Shown piece after piece: positions 1-6,354 of a DNA stretch of 8,088 bases. A model generated the notes under the pieces. That model worked only from the letters and a program-made list of their open reading frames with translations. It had not been told where the DNA came from and did no database searches. How positions within the stretch are numbered: the stretch's first letter is position 1; each line of letters starts with the position of its first letter. The stretch is from positions 1-8,088 of the forward strand of contig JAWWBX010000202.1 in NCBI GenBank assembly GCA_033720735.1. The letters are read 5' to 3'. The stretch is from B8-G4 sp033720735. GTDB lineage: Bacteria > Bacteroidota > Bacteroidia > Chitinophagales > Saprospiraceae. Both the position numbers and the translations under genes were made by a program.

Positions 1-795
1 GACTATGCGGGTGTGGGATTGTCGTTCGTGGCAGACCGCGTCTCTTTCTTCGATTTCAACAGCAACGGGATCCGCATCAGCGGAGCATTTCACAAGCATC
101 TCGATGCCAACACCAACCAATACCTTTCGGGGGGTGCATACATTGGCCTGGTGCAGCGCAATGTCAATATCGAGAGCCTCACATTTGACGATCAGTTCAA
201 TGGTCTTGATGGCTACACCTTTGGCACCCGCGAGGATTTGCCTGAAAACAACTTCGCCCACGGCGACATCGGTGTGGGACTCAATTACTCCGTGGCACCT
301 TCCGATGGCCTGCGTCTGAGTGGCGGAGTGGCCGCTGCCCATCTGATCTCACCGTCCTTGTCCTTTTTTGCCCGCACCCCGGATGTCGAGAATGCCGTCG
401 ATATCGATCAGTTCAGCAAGATCACAGCATACGTGTCAACAGATATTGCCATCCACAAACGCGCCTCCCTCCTGCCGAGGCTGTCCTGGATCAGTCAGGG
501 ACCGCACTCCATGCTCAATGCCGGCACACTGGTCCGTTTCGACATCAACAACCACAATTCCAACGCCCTGCACCTGGGCGGCGCCCTGCGTCTGACCGAA
601 GATCAGGGTTCTCTGGCACCATCGGCCTTTTCGTTCCTCACCGCGATCGAACTGAGCACCTTCCTGATCGGGCTGAGTTATGACCTGAATCTCGATGACA
701 TCTTCAACGAGCGCCTTGGCCAGACCGTGTTTGAACTGAGCGTCACGTACATCGGCGAATACGAGAACGAAGCGACCTTTTGCCCGACCTTCTGA
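1..795 (+). CDS. PorP/SprF family type IX secretion-associated outer-membrane protein (5'-truncated by window edge)
   Basis: The frame is open from base 1 (Asp-Tyr-Ala-Gly-Val-Gly...) to a TGA at 793-795, giving 264 visible residues. The true start lies upstream; the GTG at 13 is only an internal valine. Family members are usually about 300-340 residues, so perhaps 40-80 are missing. Seen: an opening AGVGLSFVADRVSFF stretch, alternating hydrophobic/polar segments with many Gly and aromatic residues as in a beta-barrel, a DDQFNGLDGY segment before a DIGVGLNY strand, and a final strand ending Cys-Pro-Thr-Phe. That Cys-Pro-x-Phe ending is typical of PorP/SprF proteins. Known for the family: outer-membrane partners of type IX-secreted proteins, such as SprF for the gliding adhesin SprB, often encoded beside their large client. 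Any client gene would lie upstream, outside the window. The family call is fairly firm; the specific client is unknown. Confidence 0.82.
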   Translation, partial: DYAGVGLSFVADRVSFFDFNSNGIRISGAFHKHLDANTNQYLSGGAYIGLVQRNVNIESLTFDDQFNGLDGYTFGTREDLPENNFAHGDIGVGLNYSVAPSDGLRLSGGVAAAHLISPSLSFFARTPDVENAVDIDQFSKITAYVSTDIAIHKRASLLPRLSWISQGPHSMLNAGTLVRFDINNHNSNALHLGGALRLTEDQGSLAPSAFSFLTAIELSTFLIGLSYDLNLDDIFNERLGQTVFELSVTYIGEYENEATFCPTF

Positions 796-881
796 GATCG
801 CCTTGCACCACTGCCGTTCAAACGCAGGTTGGATTGTTCTGCGATAACCGTAATTTGAAGGGGAGATGACACTTATTTACC
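796..881. other. Intergenic gap between PorP/SprF gene and sulfatase
   Basis: This gap is 86 bases with no convincing hairpin terminator after the upstream stop. It holds a weak promoter-like pair (listed separately) and a purine-rich AAGGGGAG at 858-865. That purine run lies about 16 bases before the sulfatase ATG, too far to be a normal Shine-Dalgarno site, and no in-frame start codon sits at a better distance. Read-through from the PorP/SprF gene into the sulfatase is therefore possible. Confidence 0.5.
829..857 (+). promoter_or_regulatory. Weak candidate Bacteroidota-type promoter for the sulfatase
   Basis: TTG at 829-831 is followed after 19 bases by TAATTTG at 851-857. This resembles the Bacteroidota TTG / TAnnTTTG arrangement but has one base too few inside the -7 element. 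Transcription would start near 864 and leave a leader of about 18 bases before the ATG at 882. The match is imperfect and could be chance. Confidence 0.22.
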
Positions 882-2504
882 ATGCGCATCATTTTTCTAT
901 TCCTGACCACGCTCGTGTTCGTTTCCTGCACGCAAACTCCTGCAACGAGCGACGACACTGACACGCGGCCCAACATCCTCGTGCTCATGGCCGACGACCT
1001 CGGTTACGCTGATCTCGGTTGCTACGGCGGCGACATCGAAACGCCGAATATCGACCAACTCGCAGCCGAGGGCCTGCGCTTTAGCCGGTACCATACCTCA
1101 CCTCTGTGCGCTCCCACCCGCGCGATGTTCCTGTCAGGCAACGACAACCACATTGCGGGGATGGGCATCCAGTCGACGCGACCCAGGGGAACCGGCTACG
1201 AGGGACGACTCACAGATCGCATCGCAACCATCCCCGAACTCCTGAAGACTGCGGGGTATCATACCTATATGACCGGCAAATGGCACCTGGGCGAGGATTC
1301 GACCTCGTATCCTTACGCCCGTGGATTCGACCGTTCGTTCGTCAATCTGCTGGGTGCCGGCAACCACTACGACGACCAGGGGCTGTTTGCCCGCCACCCA
1401 AAATCACCCTACGTGGAGGACAACCGGCCGGCGACATGGCCTGATGGCGCATACTCTACCGATTTCTTCACCGACAAACTGATCTCGTACATAGAAGAAA
1501 ACCGCGGTGACGATGCCCCGTTTTTCGCGTTTGCCGCCTATACTTCTCCGCACTGGCCGCTCCAGGTGGATACCTCACACTGGCACAAGTATATCGGACG
1601 GTACGATGACGGTTATGAAAGCCTGAAAGCGCGACGGCTGGAATCACTCAAGCAGGCCGGAATGATCCCGCAGAGTGCTGTCCTGCCGCCCAACCATGAG
1701 CGGGTGAAACCATGGGGATCGCTGTCGGCCGAACAAAGACGGCATGAGGCCAGGAAGATGGAACTCTACGCCGGTATGGTCGACAACCTCGACCACAATG
1801 TGGGCCGGATCGTGGCGTACCTGAAGGAAACGGGCCAGTACGAAAACACATTGATCGTCTTCCTGTCAGACAACGGTGCCGCTGCCGAGGACTTCTACCA
1901 CGATCCATCACGTACATTTATCCGCGAGCATTTCAATGAGGACTACGAGACAATGGGCGGGCCCCGGTCATTCATTTCCTATGGCCCGCAATGGGCGGAG
2001 GCGGGATCCGCACCCTTCAAGTACTTCAAGGGGCTGACCACACAGGGAGGCCTGGTGGCGCCGATGGTCCTCAAGGGACCCACCGCGGGCAAGCAGGGTG
2101 TGATCCTGCACACCTTCGTTACCGTTCTCGATCTCGCTCCCACTTTCTACCAACTGGCTGGTGTGGAATATCCTGAAATCTACAATGGCCGGGCTGTTCA
2201 TCCGTTGAGGGGCAAGTCACTCCTGCCTGTGTTGCAGGGTGAAACAGAAACCTTGCACGGGGCCGATGATGTTTTTGCGTTCGAGCATGACAATGCCGCC
2301 ATGTTGCGCAGGGGTGACTGGAAGATCGTCAATCTTGACAAGCCGCTCGACGAAGCCAACTTTGCTCTGTACAACGTATCGCAGGACCTGGCGGAGATCA
2401 GGAATGTCCGGGACTCCGAACCCGAAATATTCGACGAATTGCTGGCGGCGTGGCGGCAGTTTGCCGATGAAGCGTATGTGCAGGTGCCCTCACCCGGGTG
2501 GTAG
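882..2504 (+). CDS. Lipoprotein arylsulfatase-type sulfatase (formylglycine-dependent, S1_4-like)
   Basis: This 540-residue protein hydrolyses sulfate esters; the substrate is unknown. Seen: a hydrophobic signal peptide at residues 1-15 and a lipobox-like VSC with Cys16, so it is probably lipid-anchored after export. Asp38-Asp39 (MADDLG) fit the calcium ligands. Cys76-Ala-Pro-Thr-Arg80 is the CxPxR motif whose Cys becomes formylglycine, and the extended form CAPTRAMFLSG is intact. Lys133 and His135 (TGKWHLG), His224 (SPHWP), Asp330-Asn331 (FLSDNG) and Lys383 (KYFKG before TTQGG) match catalytic positions of Pseudomonas AtsA by eye. The GNDNHIAGMG stretch after the motif is also AtsA-like, hence S1_4 by inference. 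Length is normal. No maturase (FGE or anSME), SusC/SusD pair or second sulfatase is in view. The acidic run after Cys16 starts only at residue 24, so there is no classic surface-export signal and periplasm versus surface is open. Confidence 0.93.
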   Translation: MRIIFLFLTTLVFVSCTQTPATSDDTDTRPNILVLMADDLGYADLGCYGGDIETPNIDQLAAEGLRFSRYHTSPLCAPTRAMFLSGNDNHIAGMGIQSTRPRGTGYEGRLTDRIATIPELLKTAGYHTYMTGKWHLGEDSTSYPYARGFDRSFVNLLGAGNHYDDQGLFARHPKSPYVEDNRPATWPDGAYSTDFFTDKLISYIEENRGDDAPFFAFAAYTSPHWPLQVDTSHWHKYIGRYDDGYESLKARRLESLKQAGMIPQSAVLPPNHERVKPWGSLSAEQRRHEARKMELYAGMVDNLDHNVGRIVAYLKETGQYENTLIVFLSDNGAAAEDFYHDPSRTFIREHFNEDYETMGGPRSFISYGPQWAEAGSAPFKYFKGLTTQGGLVAPMVLKGPTAGKQGVILHTFVTVLDLAPTFYQLAGVEYPEIYNGRAVHPLRGKSLLPVLQGETETLHGADDVFAFEHDNAAMLRRGDWKIVNLDKPLDEANFALYNVSQDLAEIRNVRDSEPEIFDELLAAWRQFADEAYVQVPSPGW

Positions 2505-2514
2505 GTTGTGCAGG

Positions 2515-3648
2515 TTAGTCCCCGTTGATTGCGATGTTTTCCACGATCTCGAGGCCAAACCCGAGGAGGCCGATGCGGTGCCGCGGGTGATTGGTGATCA
2601 GACGCAGTTTCTGCATCCCCAACGAGCGCAGGATCTGGGCACCCACGCCAAAGTCGCGTTGCTGTTGGCTCTCCGGAGATACGTCCTGCCCCTCCTCATA
2701 CTGTTTGAGTTTCTCCAGGATACTGATCCCCTTCTCGCTGTGCCGCATGTAAAGCAGAACGCCCTTGCCGTCTTCAGCAATGATCTCAAGCGCACGTTGC
2801 AGTTGATAGCCATAATCATCAAAGAGTGTTCCCAGGATATCACCTGTCTCGGTTGATGAATGCACCCTGACCAGGGTGGGCGAGCCATCGATCTTGCCCC
2901 TGACGAATGCCAAATGGATGTCGCCCGTCGTGATTTGCCGGAAGGCGTTGACTTCGAAGGGTCCGAACTGGGTCTCGATGGTGATCGACATTTCGTGCTC
3001 TACGATGCGCTCGCGCTCCATCCGGTAGGCGATCAGATCCTTGATCGAAATGATACGCAGGTCGTGATCCTGTGCGATCTCGTACAATTCCGGCAACCGG
3101 GCCATGGTACCGTCGGGATTCAGGATCTCGACCAACACCCCGGCGGGGTAAAATCCGGCCAGCTGTGCCAGGTCGATGGCGGCCTCGGTGTGTCCGCTGC
3201 GCCGCAATACGCCGCCGGTCTTCGCGCGCAATGGGAAAATGTGGCCGGGACGGGCAAAATCCTCGGCCGTCGTGGCCGGGTCGGTCATCGCCTTGATGCC
3301 ACGGGCCCGGTCATACGCGGATATACCCGTCGTACATCCATGCCCGATCAGGTCGATGGAGACCGTAAAAGCTGTCTCGTGCAGCGCGGTGTTTTCGCTC
3401 ACCATCATGGGCAACTGCAGCTCATCGGCCCGGCGTTCATCGATCGGCGTACAGATCAGTCCGCGACCATGGGTCGCCATAAAATTGATGATGTCCGGTG
3501 TCACGCACTCCGCTGCGCAAACAAAGTCTCCTTCGTTCTCGCGCTGCTCATCATCTACCACGATCACGATCTCCCCGCGGCGGATCGCCTCGATGGCCGC
3601 CTCGATAGAGTCCAGTACGATCTTGTCATGTTCAGTTTGCGCAGTCAT
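2515..3648 (-). CDS. ribBA: RibBA: 3,4-dihydroxy-2-butanone 4-phosphate synthase with a degenerate GTP cyclohydrolase II domain
   Basis: This 377-residue cytosolic protein belongs to riboflavin synthesis. Residues about 9-207 form the RibB domain, which converts ribulose 5-phosphate to dihydroxybutanone phosphate plus formate. Its hallmarks are intact: DDEQRENEGDF (32-42), THGRGLIC (59-66), GISAYDRA (108-115), RPGHIFPL (133-140), HTEAAIDL (153-160) and GTMAR (180-184). Residues about 212-373 have the GTP cyclohydrolase II fold, but the zinc motif (HSECLTGDVFGSLRCDCG in E. coli RibA) reads HSSTETGDILGTLFDDYG at 263-280. The three zinc cysteines become Thr266, Asp277 and Tyr279. The proton-acceptor Asp126 aligns with Gln329, while the Arg128 equivalent (Arg331) remains, and the preceding stretch is about nine residues shorter. 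I infer RibB activity only. The ATG at 3648 lies 3 bases after the upstream glycosyltransferase stop (TGA-GCG-ATG), so translation is probably coupled. The gene converges on the sulfatase across 10 bases. Confidence 0.95.
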   Translation of the reverse strand: MTAQTEHDKIVLDSIEAAIEAIRRGEIVIVVDDEQRENEGDFVCAAECVTPDIINFMATHGRGLICTPIDERRADELQLPMMVSENTALHETAFTVSIDLIGHGCTTGISAYDRARGIKAMTDPATTAEDFARPGHIFPLRAKTGGVLRRSGHTEAAIDLAQLAGFYPAGVLVEILNPDGTMARLPELYEIAQDHDLRIISIKDLIAYRMERERIVEHEMSITIETQFGPFEVNAFRQITTGDIHLAFVRGKIDGSPTLVRVHSSTETGDILGTLFDDYGYQLQRALEIIAEDGKGVLLYMRHSEKGISILEKLKQYEEGQDVSPESQQQRDFGVGAQILRSLGMQKLRLITNHPRHRIGLLGFGLEIVENIAINGD

Positions 3649-3651
3649 CGC

Positions 3652-4833
3652 TCATACATGTTCAGGCACTTCCTGGTTATAAAGGATGTGATCCAGCTTT
3701 TTGTTCTGTGATTCCCAGTCAAACTCCGTGGCGACAAAGTGACGTGCGGCAGCGGCCAATTGACCCGCCAATTGTGGATCACTGATCAGCCGTTCAATCT
3801 GGTCGGCAAACTGCCGTGAGTTTTCCGCAAGCAGCACGTGTTGGTTTGGCACTGCGCCGATGGCGTTGTTCACAATGCTGGTCGTAATGCACGGCCGGCC
3901 CATGGCCATCGCCTCCAGGATCTTGTTTTGTTGACCCATTCCGCTCAACATCGGCGCGACAAAGACTTTCCCGCTGGCGTAGTATGCGCGCACATCATCG
4001 ACCCAGCCCGTTACCTCTACCAGCTCGTTCTGCAGACGAGTGACCCGGCGGTGCGGGCGCGCGCCTGCGATACACACGGTGGCACGTGGATAGCCCTGCC
4101 ATACCTGCGGCATCACGCGACGCACCAGGAACTCAGCAGCCTCAATGTTTGGCAGGTATCCCATGTTCCCAACAAAGACCACATCGTAGCGCGGCGCTCT
4201 GTCCTGCGGCTGGTAGTAATCGAGGTCTACCCCGTTTGGTACGACATCGACACTGCGCTGATATGGCAGTGGCAGCCGGGACCTGTCTTGCCCGGAGATG
4301 ATCAGGTGGTGATCAAAATCCTGGTAAACCTGGCGTTCGTAGCGCCGCAGTCGTCGCGATTCCCAGGCGTAGAAGGGACGCTTCCACCACACATCGGATC
4401 CGGCGCGCTGCGCGGCACCGTATGAAAAGGTGTCCATGTAGTCGAGGGTCTTGGAATGCGGCACCGACCGCACGTATTCCGTGGTCCTGATCAGCTGACT
4501 GATGATGTGATCCGGTGCTGTGCGGATGAGATCACTCAACATCCGCTGCTTCAGGCCGGCGTCCAGAAAATAGCTGACGTGCACCGGCAGCCCGTTGAGC
4601 ATGCCTCGGAAGATATTGACGGGGACCTTCCATCCGGGGATCACATAGACGCTGACGGAGGCGCAAAGTTGCCGGAGCCGGTCTGCTGCTTCAGCAGGCA
4701 CCGGTTGATGGCTGATTGAAAAGCAATGGACTTCGTGGCGGCGGCTCAGATAGCGGATATGCTCGAATGCGCGCAGTTTGTCGCCTTTCTCAGTCGGGAA
4801 GGGAAACCGGGATGTGATATAGGCAATCCGCAT
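3652..4833 (-). CDS. GT4-family glycosyltransferase (resembles the TIGR03087/exosortase-associated group)
   Basis: This 393-residue protein probably transfers an activated sugar to a lipid-linked or surface glycan; donor and acceptor cannot be told. Seen: an N-terminal Rossmann start MRIAYITSRFPFPTEKGDKLR with the Gly-rich donor loop, a LDYMDTFSYGAAQRAG segment (130-145) resembling the DxxDxxS stretch of the TIGR03087 group, PNGVDLDYY (199-207) at the domain junction, VGNMGYLPNIEAAEFL (221-236), and SGMGQQNKILEAMAMGRP (297-314) for nucleotide-sugar binding with Glu307. The first Glu of the usual GT4 E-x7-E pair is Met299 here, a change common in this subgroup as I recall it. An FDWE near the C terminus fits the family. 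There is no signal peptide or membrane segment, so it is cytosolic or membrane-associated. It is the middle gene of the minus-strand unit. I see no exosortase or PEP-CTERM gene, so the subgroup call is tentative. Confidence 0.88.
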   Translation of the reverse strand: MRIAYITSRFPFPTEKGDKLRAFEHIRYLSRRHEVHCFSISHQPVPAEAADRLRQLCASVSVYVIPGWKVPVNIFRGMLNGLPVHVSYFLDAGLKQRMLSDLIRTAPDHIISQLIRTTEYVRSVPHSKTLDYMDTFSYGAAQRAGSDVWWKRPFYAWESRRLRRYERQVYQDFDHHLIISGQDRSRLPLPYQRSVDVVPNGVDLDYYQPQDRAPRYDVVFVGNMGYLPNIEAAEFLVRRVMPQVWQGYPRATVCIAGARPHRRVTRLQNELVEVTGWVDDVRAYYASGKVFVAPMLSGMGQQNKILEAMAMGRPCITTSIVNNAIGAVPNQHVLLAENSRQFADQIERLISDPQLAGQLAAAARHFVATEFDWESQNKKLDHILYNQEVPEHV

Positions 4834-4890
4834 GCCGCAGGATTTCGGGCCGACAAAGTTAATGGAAAAGATGTGGTAAAAGAGCCGGGG
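4834..4890 (-). promoter_or_regulatory. Gap between the two glycosyltransferases with a possible internal -7 element
   Basis: The two glycosyltransferase genes are separated by 57 bases. On the minus strand TAACTTTG (plus-strand 4854-4861) is an exact match to the Bacteroidota -7 consensus TAnnTTTG and would start transcription about 13 bases before the ATG at 4833. No TTG or TTTG lies at the expected upstream distance; only a TTTT is nearby. An internal promoter for the distal glycosyltransferase and ribBA is possible but weakly supported. Confidence 0.25.
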
Positions 4891-6114
4891 CTAATGCACG
4901 TGGCCCTTGACCATCAGCTCCTGATAGATCTCGAACAAGCGTTCGGCGATCAGCCGGTTGTCAAACTGGTTCTTGACAAATGATCTGGCATTCTCAGAAA
5001 TGACCTGCAGCTGCTGGGGATCCTGTTTGCAGTAGGCGACGGCATCGACAAAGGCCTCCGCATCGTCGGCGATGACCAGCTCCCGCCGATCACGTGCAGC
5101 GATGCCCTCCTTGCCAAGCGATGTGGTGATGACGACCTTGCCCAGTGCCATCCCCTCGAGGATCTTCACGCGCATGCCGCTGCCGGAGAATAACGGGACG
5201 ACCATGGCCGTGTGATGACTGATAAAGCGTGCCGCGTGTGGCACTTCTCCATGGATCACCACATTGGGCATCTGCAGATTGTACAGTGAGCGCGGGGTAT
5301 TGCGACCCGCAACATGGAGTTTGACATCAGGAAACCGGTCGTGGATCATGGGCCACACCTTGGTCAGGAACCAGTTCAGACCTTCAATGTTGGGCATCCA
5401 GTCGAGTGAGCCGATGAAACACAGGGAGAAGTTCTCCCCATTCACAGCCGGCATGGCGTGCTTGACGTAGTCCGCCGCCTCGATGCCGATCGGAGATGCC
5501 ATGGCACCGTTGCGGTAGCCCAGCTTCTTGAACATCTTCAGGTCACGGTCTGTCAGGGCGACCAGAAAGTCGTAATCGTTGAGCCGGTTGACTTCGAAGT
5601 TGCGCAGCTTGCGCGTCAGGTGAGTCAGATACCACCGTTTGGGCCAGAACTGTGTGTTGCTGGCGATGCGATCCCAGATCTCGTGCTCCACGTTGTGAGC
5701 CCGCATCACGACGTGTGCGTCACTATGCGCTTTGATCGTGTCGACATAAGGCGCCAGGTAAAGCGTCTCGAGTTGGACGATATCGAAGGTCTGTGTGCGC
5801 AGAATCTCAATGAGTTTCTCCTGGAACGGCTTGGAAATGAAGCGGTTGATGTGATAGGAAGAATCGGAGAACAGATTCTTGAATGCATCCATTGCATTGA
5901 TCGAATTGTCGAGCGGCGTGCAATGAATGGCCTGGTAGTGATCGAAGTCGGACGGCAGCTTGTCGACGTCGGTGTAGTGCTTGGTGGTGTTCATGCACAG
6001 CAGGGTGATCTCGCATCCAAGATCCCTGAGCGCCTTACTCAAATAGGTGACCGCGATTGCCTCCCCGTCCATCAGCGGATAGGGAAATTTCTTGCAAAGT
6101 TGAAGTATCCTCAT
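4891..6114 (-). CDS. GT4-family glycosyltransferase, first gene of the minus-strand unit
   Basis: This 407-residue GT-B fold enzyme probably builds cell-surface polysaccharide; donor and acceptor are unknown. Seen: N-terminal MRILQLCKKFPYPLMDGEAI with the Gly loop, VMRAHNVEHEIWDR (136-149), a conserved-looking acceptor-side motif, FIGSLDWMPNIEGLNWFL (233-250), HVAGRN (267-272), and GSGMRVKILEGMALGKVV (311-328) for donor binding with Glu320. The first Glu of E-x7-E is Ser312. TSLGKEGI (331-338) follows, as in many Bacteroidota GT4 enzymes. There is no signal peptide or membrane span. It shares the fold and the SxxxxPNIE block with the next gene but differs too much elsewhere to be a recent duplicate. 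The ATG at 6114 gives the family's usual N terminus, and a good promoter match lies 42 bases upstream. It heads a unit with the second glycosyltransferase and ribBA. Confidence 0.88.
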   Translation of the reverse strand: MRILQLCKKFPYPLMDGEAIAVTYLSKALRDLGCEITLLCMNTTKHYTDVDKLPSDFDHYQAIHCTPLDNSINAMDAFKNLFSDSSYHINRFISKPFQEKLIEILRTQTFDIVQLETLYLAPYVDTIKAHSDAHVVMRAHNVEHEIWDRIASNTQFWPKRWYLTHLTRKLRNFEVNRLNDYDFLVALTDRDLKMFKKLGYRNGAMASPIGIEAADYVKHAMPAVNGENFSLCFIGSLDWMPNIEGLNWFLTKVWPMIHDRFPDVKLHVAGRNTPRSLYNLQMPNVVIHGEVPHAARFISHHTAMVVPLFSGSGMRVKILEGMALGKVVITTSLGKEGIAARDRRELVIADDAEAFVDAVAYCKQDPQQLQVISENARSFVKNQFDNRLIAERLFEIYQELMVKGHVH

Positions 6115-6155
6115 AAACCTTTGAATGCTACCTGCACCACGGTCTCAAAGTGACA

Positions 6156-6186
6156 CAAAAATAGCTTTTCATTTGTCAATCCCCAA
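6156..6186 (-). promoter_or_regulatory. Bacteroidota-type promoter for the glycosyltransferase-ribBA unit
   Basis: Read on the minus strand, TTG (plus 6184-6186) is followed after 20 bases by TATTTTTG (plus 6156-6163), an exact match to the TAnnTTTG -7 consensus of Bacteroidota with normal spacing. Transcription would begin near 6149, giving a leader of about 35 bases to the ATG at 6114. The leader shows no purine-rich Shine-Dalgarno, as is usual for this phylum. Confidence 0.5.
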
Positions 6187-6242
6187 GGGCGGAAGTCGGC
6201 TGCATACACACCCTCACATCTCCGTCGGCTCAAATTTAACCG

Positions 6243-6307
6243 GGCAAAAACGCAATTATTTTACCAGAACGATAACTTGCGGTAAATTTTGGAAACGGTG
6301 TTTTGCC
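6243..6307. repeat. Imperfect dyad upstream of lolD
   Basis: GGCAAAA at 6243-6249 pairs with TTTTGCC at 6301-6307, and inside it TTTACC at 6260-6265 pairs with GGTAAA at 6281-6286. The two pairs are nested with a 15-base centre, so the arms line up as one interrupted inverted repeat. The middle of the arms pairs poorly. The region overlaps the candidate right-facing promoter, so an operator is conceivable, but AT-rich DNA gives such matches by chance. Confidence 0.3.
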
Positions 6308-6320
6308 TTTCCGATTTTTG
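6288..6320 (+). promoter_or_regulatory. Candidate promoter for lolD and the DUF389 gene
   Basis: TTTG at 6288-6291 is followed after 21 bases by GATTTTTG at 6313-6320, one mismatch from TAnnTTTG. Transcription would start near 6327. If real, this excludes the two upstream TTG codons (6303 and 6318) as lolD starts and favours 6351. Confidence 0.3.
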
Positions 6321-6342
6321 ACAACCAGTGGTCAGAAAAAAC

Positions 6343-6354
6343 ATGGCAATTTGA
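6343..6354 (+). other. Three-codon ORF overlapping the lolD start
   Basis: ATG-GCA-ATT-TGA encodes Met-Ala-Ile. Its TGA (6352-6354) overlaps the proposed TTG start (6351-6353) as TTGA, an arrangement that could couple translation. Alternatively, one T missing from the TTT run at 6350-6352 would put this ATG in frame with lolD (Met-Ala-Ile-Leu-Ser-Ile-Leu...), making it the true start. Confidence 0.3.

Larger units (their letters stand above)
6115..6350. other. Divergent intergenic control region
   Basis: These 236 bases are visibly more AT-rich than the flanking genes and separate the minus-strand glycosyltransferase/ribBA unit from the plus-strand lolD unit. They hold a strong promoter match facing left, a weaker one facing right, an imperfect dyad at 6243-6307 and a 7-base direct repeat GTCGGCT (6195-6201 and 6224-6230). 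No tRNA, small ORF longer than three codons, riboswitch-like fold or terminator was recognised. The open antisense frame that enters from the glycosyltransferase gene has no coding character. Confidence 0.6.

Noticed and set aside
13..15. GTG at 13 as the true start of the PorP/SprF gene
   Set aside because: The frame is open back to base 1 and reads Asp-Tyr-Ala-Gly before it, in keeping with family sequence; the protein would also be too short.
2491..2500. Perfect 10-base palindrome CACCCGGGTG near the sulfatase stop, considered as a shared terminator
   Set aside because: It has no loop, short arms and no T-run on either side, and lies within the last codons of the sulfatase.
2239..2856. 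205-codon plus-strand frame spanning the sulfatase end and the ribBA end
   Set aside because: It crosses two well-supported genes on different strands out of frame and has no coherent domain.
2860..3711. 283-codon open frame on the plus strand opposite ribBA
   Set aside because: It lies antisense to an unmistakable RibBA, has no recognisable domains, and its composition follows from the high third-position GC of the real gene.
5458..6153. 231-codon open frame on the plus strand opposite the first glycosyltransferase
   Set aside because: It mirrors the codons of the real gene, shows no family motif, and its tail simply runs into the intergenic region.
6303..6305. TTG at 6303 as lolD start
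   Set aside because: It adds 16 residues not typical of LolD and would lie upstream of the candidate transcription start; 6351 fits family length better, though this is not proven.
6115..6350. tRNA, small RNA or riboswitch (for example an FMN riboswitch serving ribBA) in the divergent gap
   Set aside because: No cloverleaf, no conserved FMN-aptamer blocks and no terminator hairpin could be found by eye; ribBA is also the third gene of its unit.
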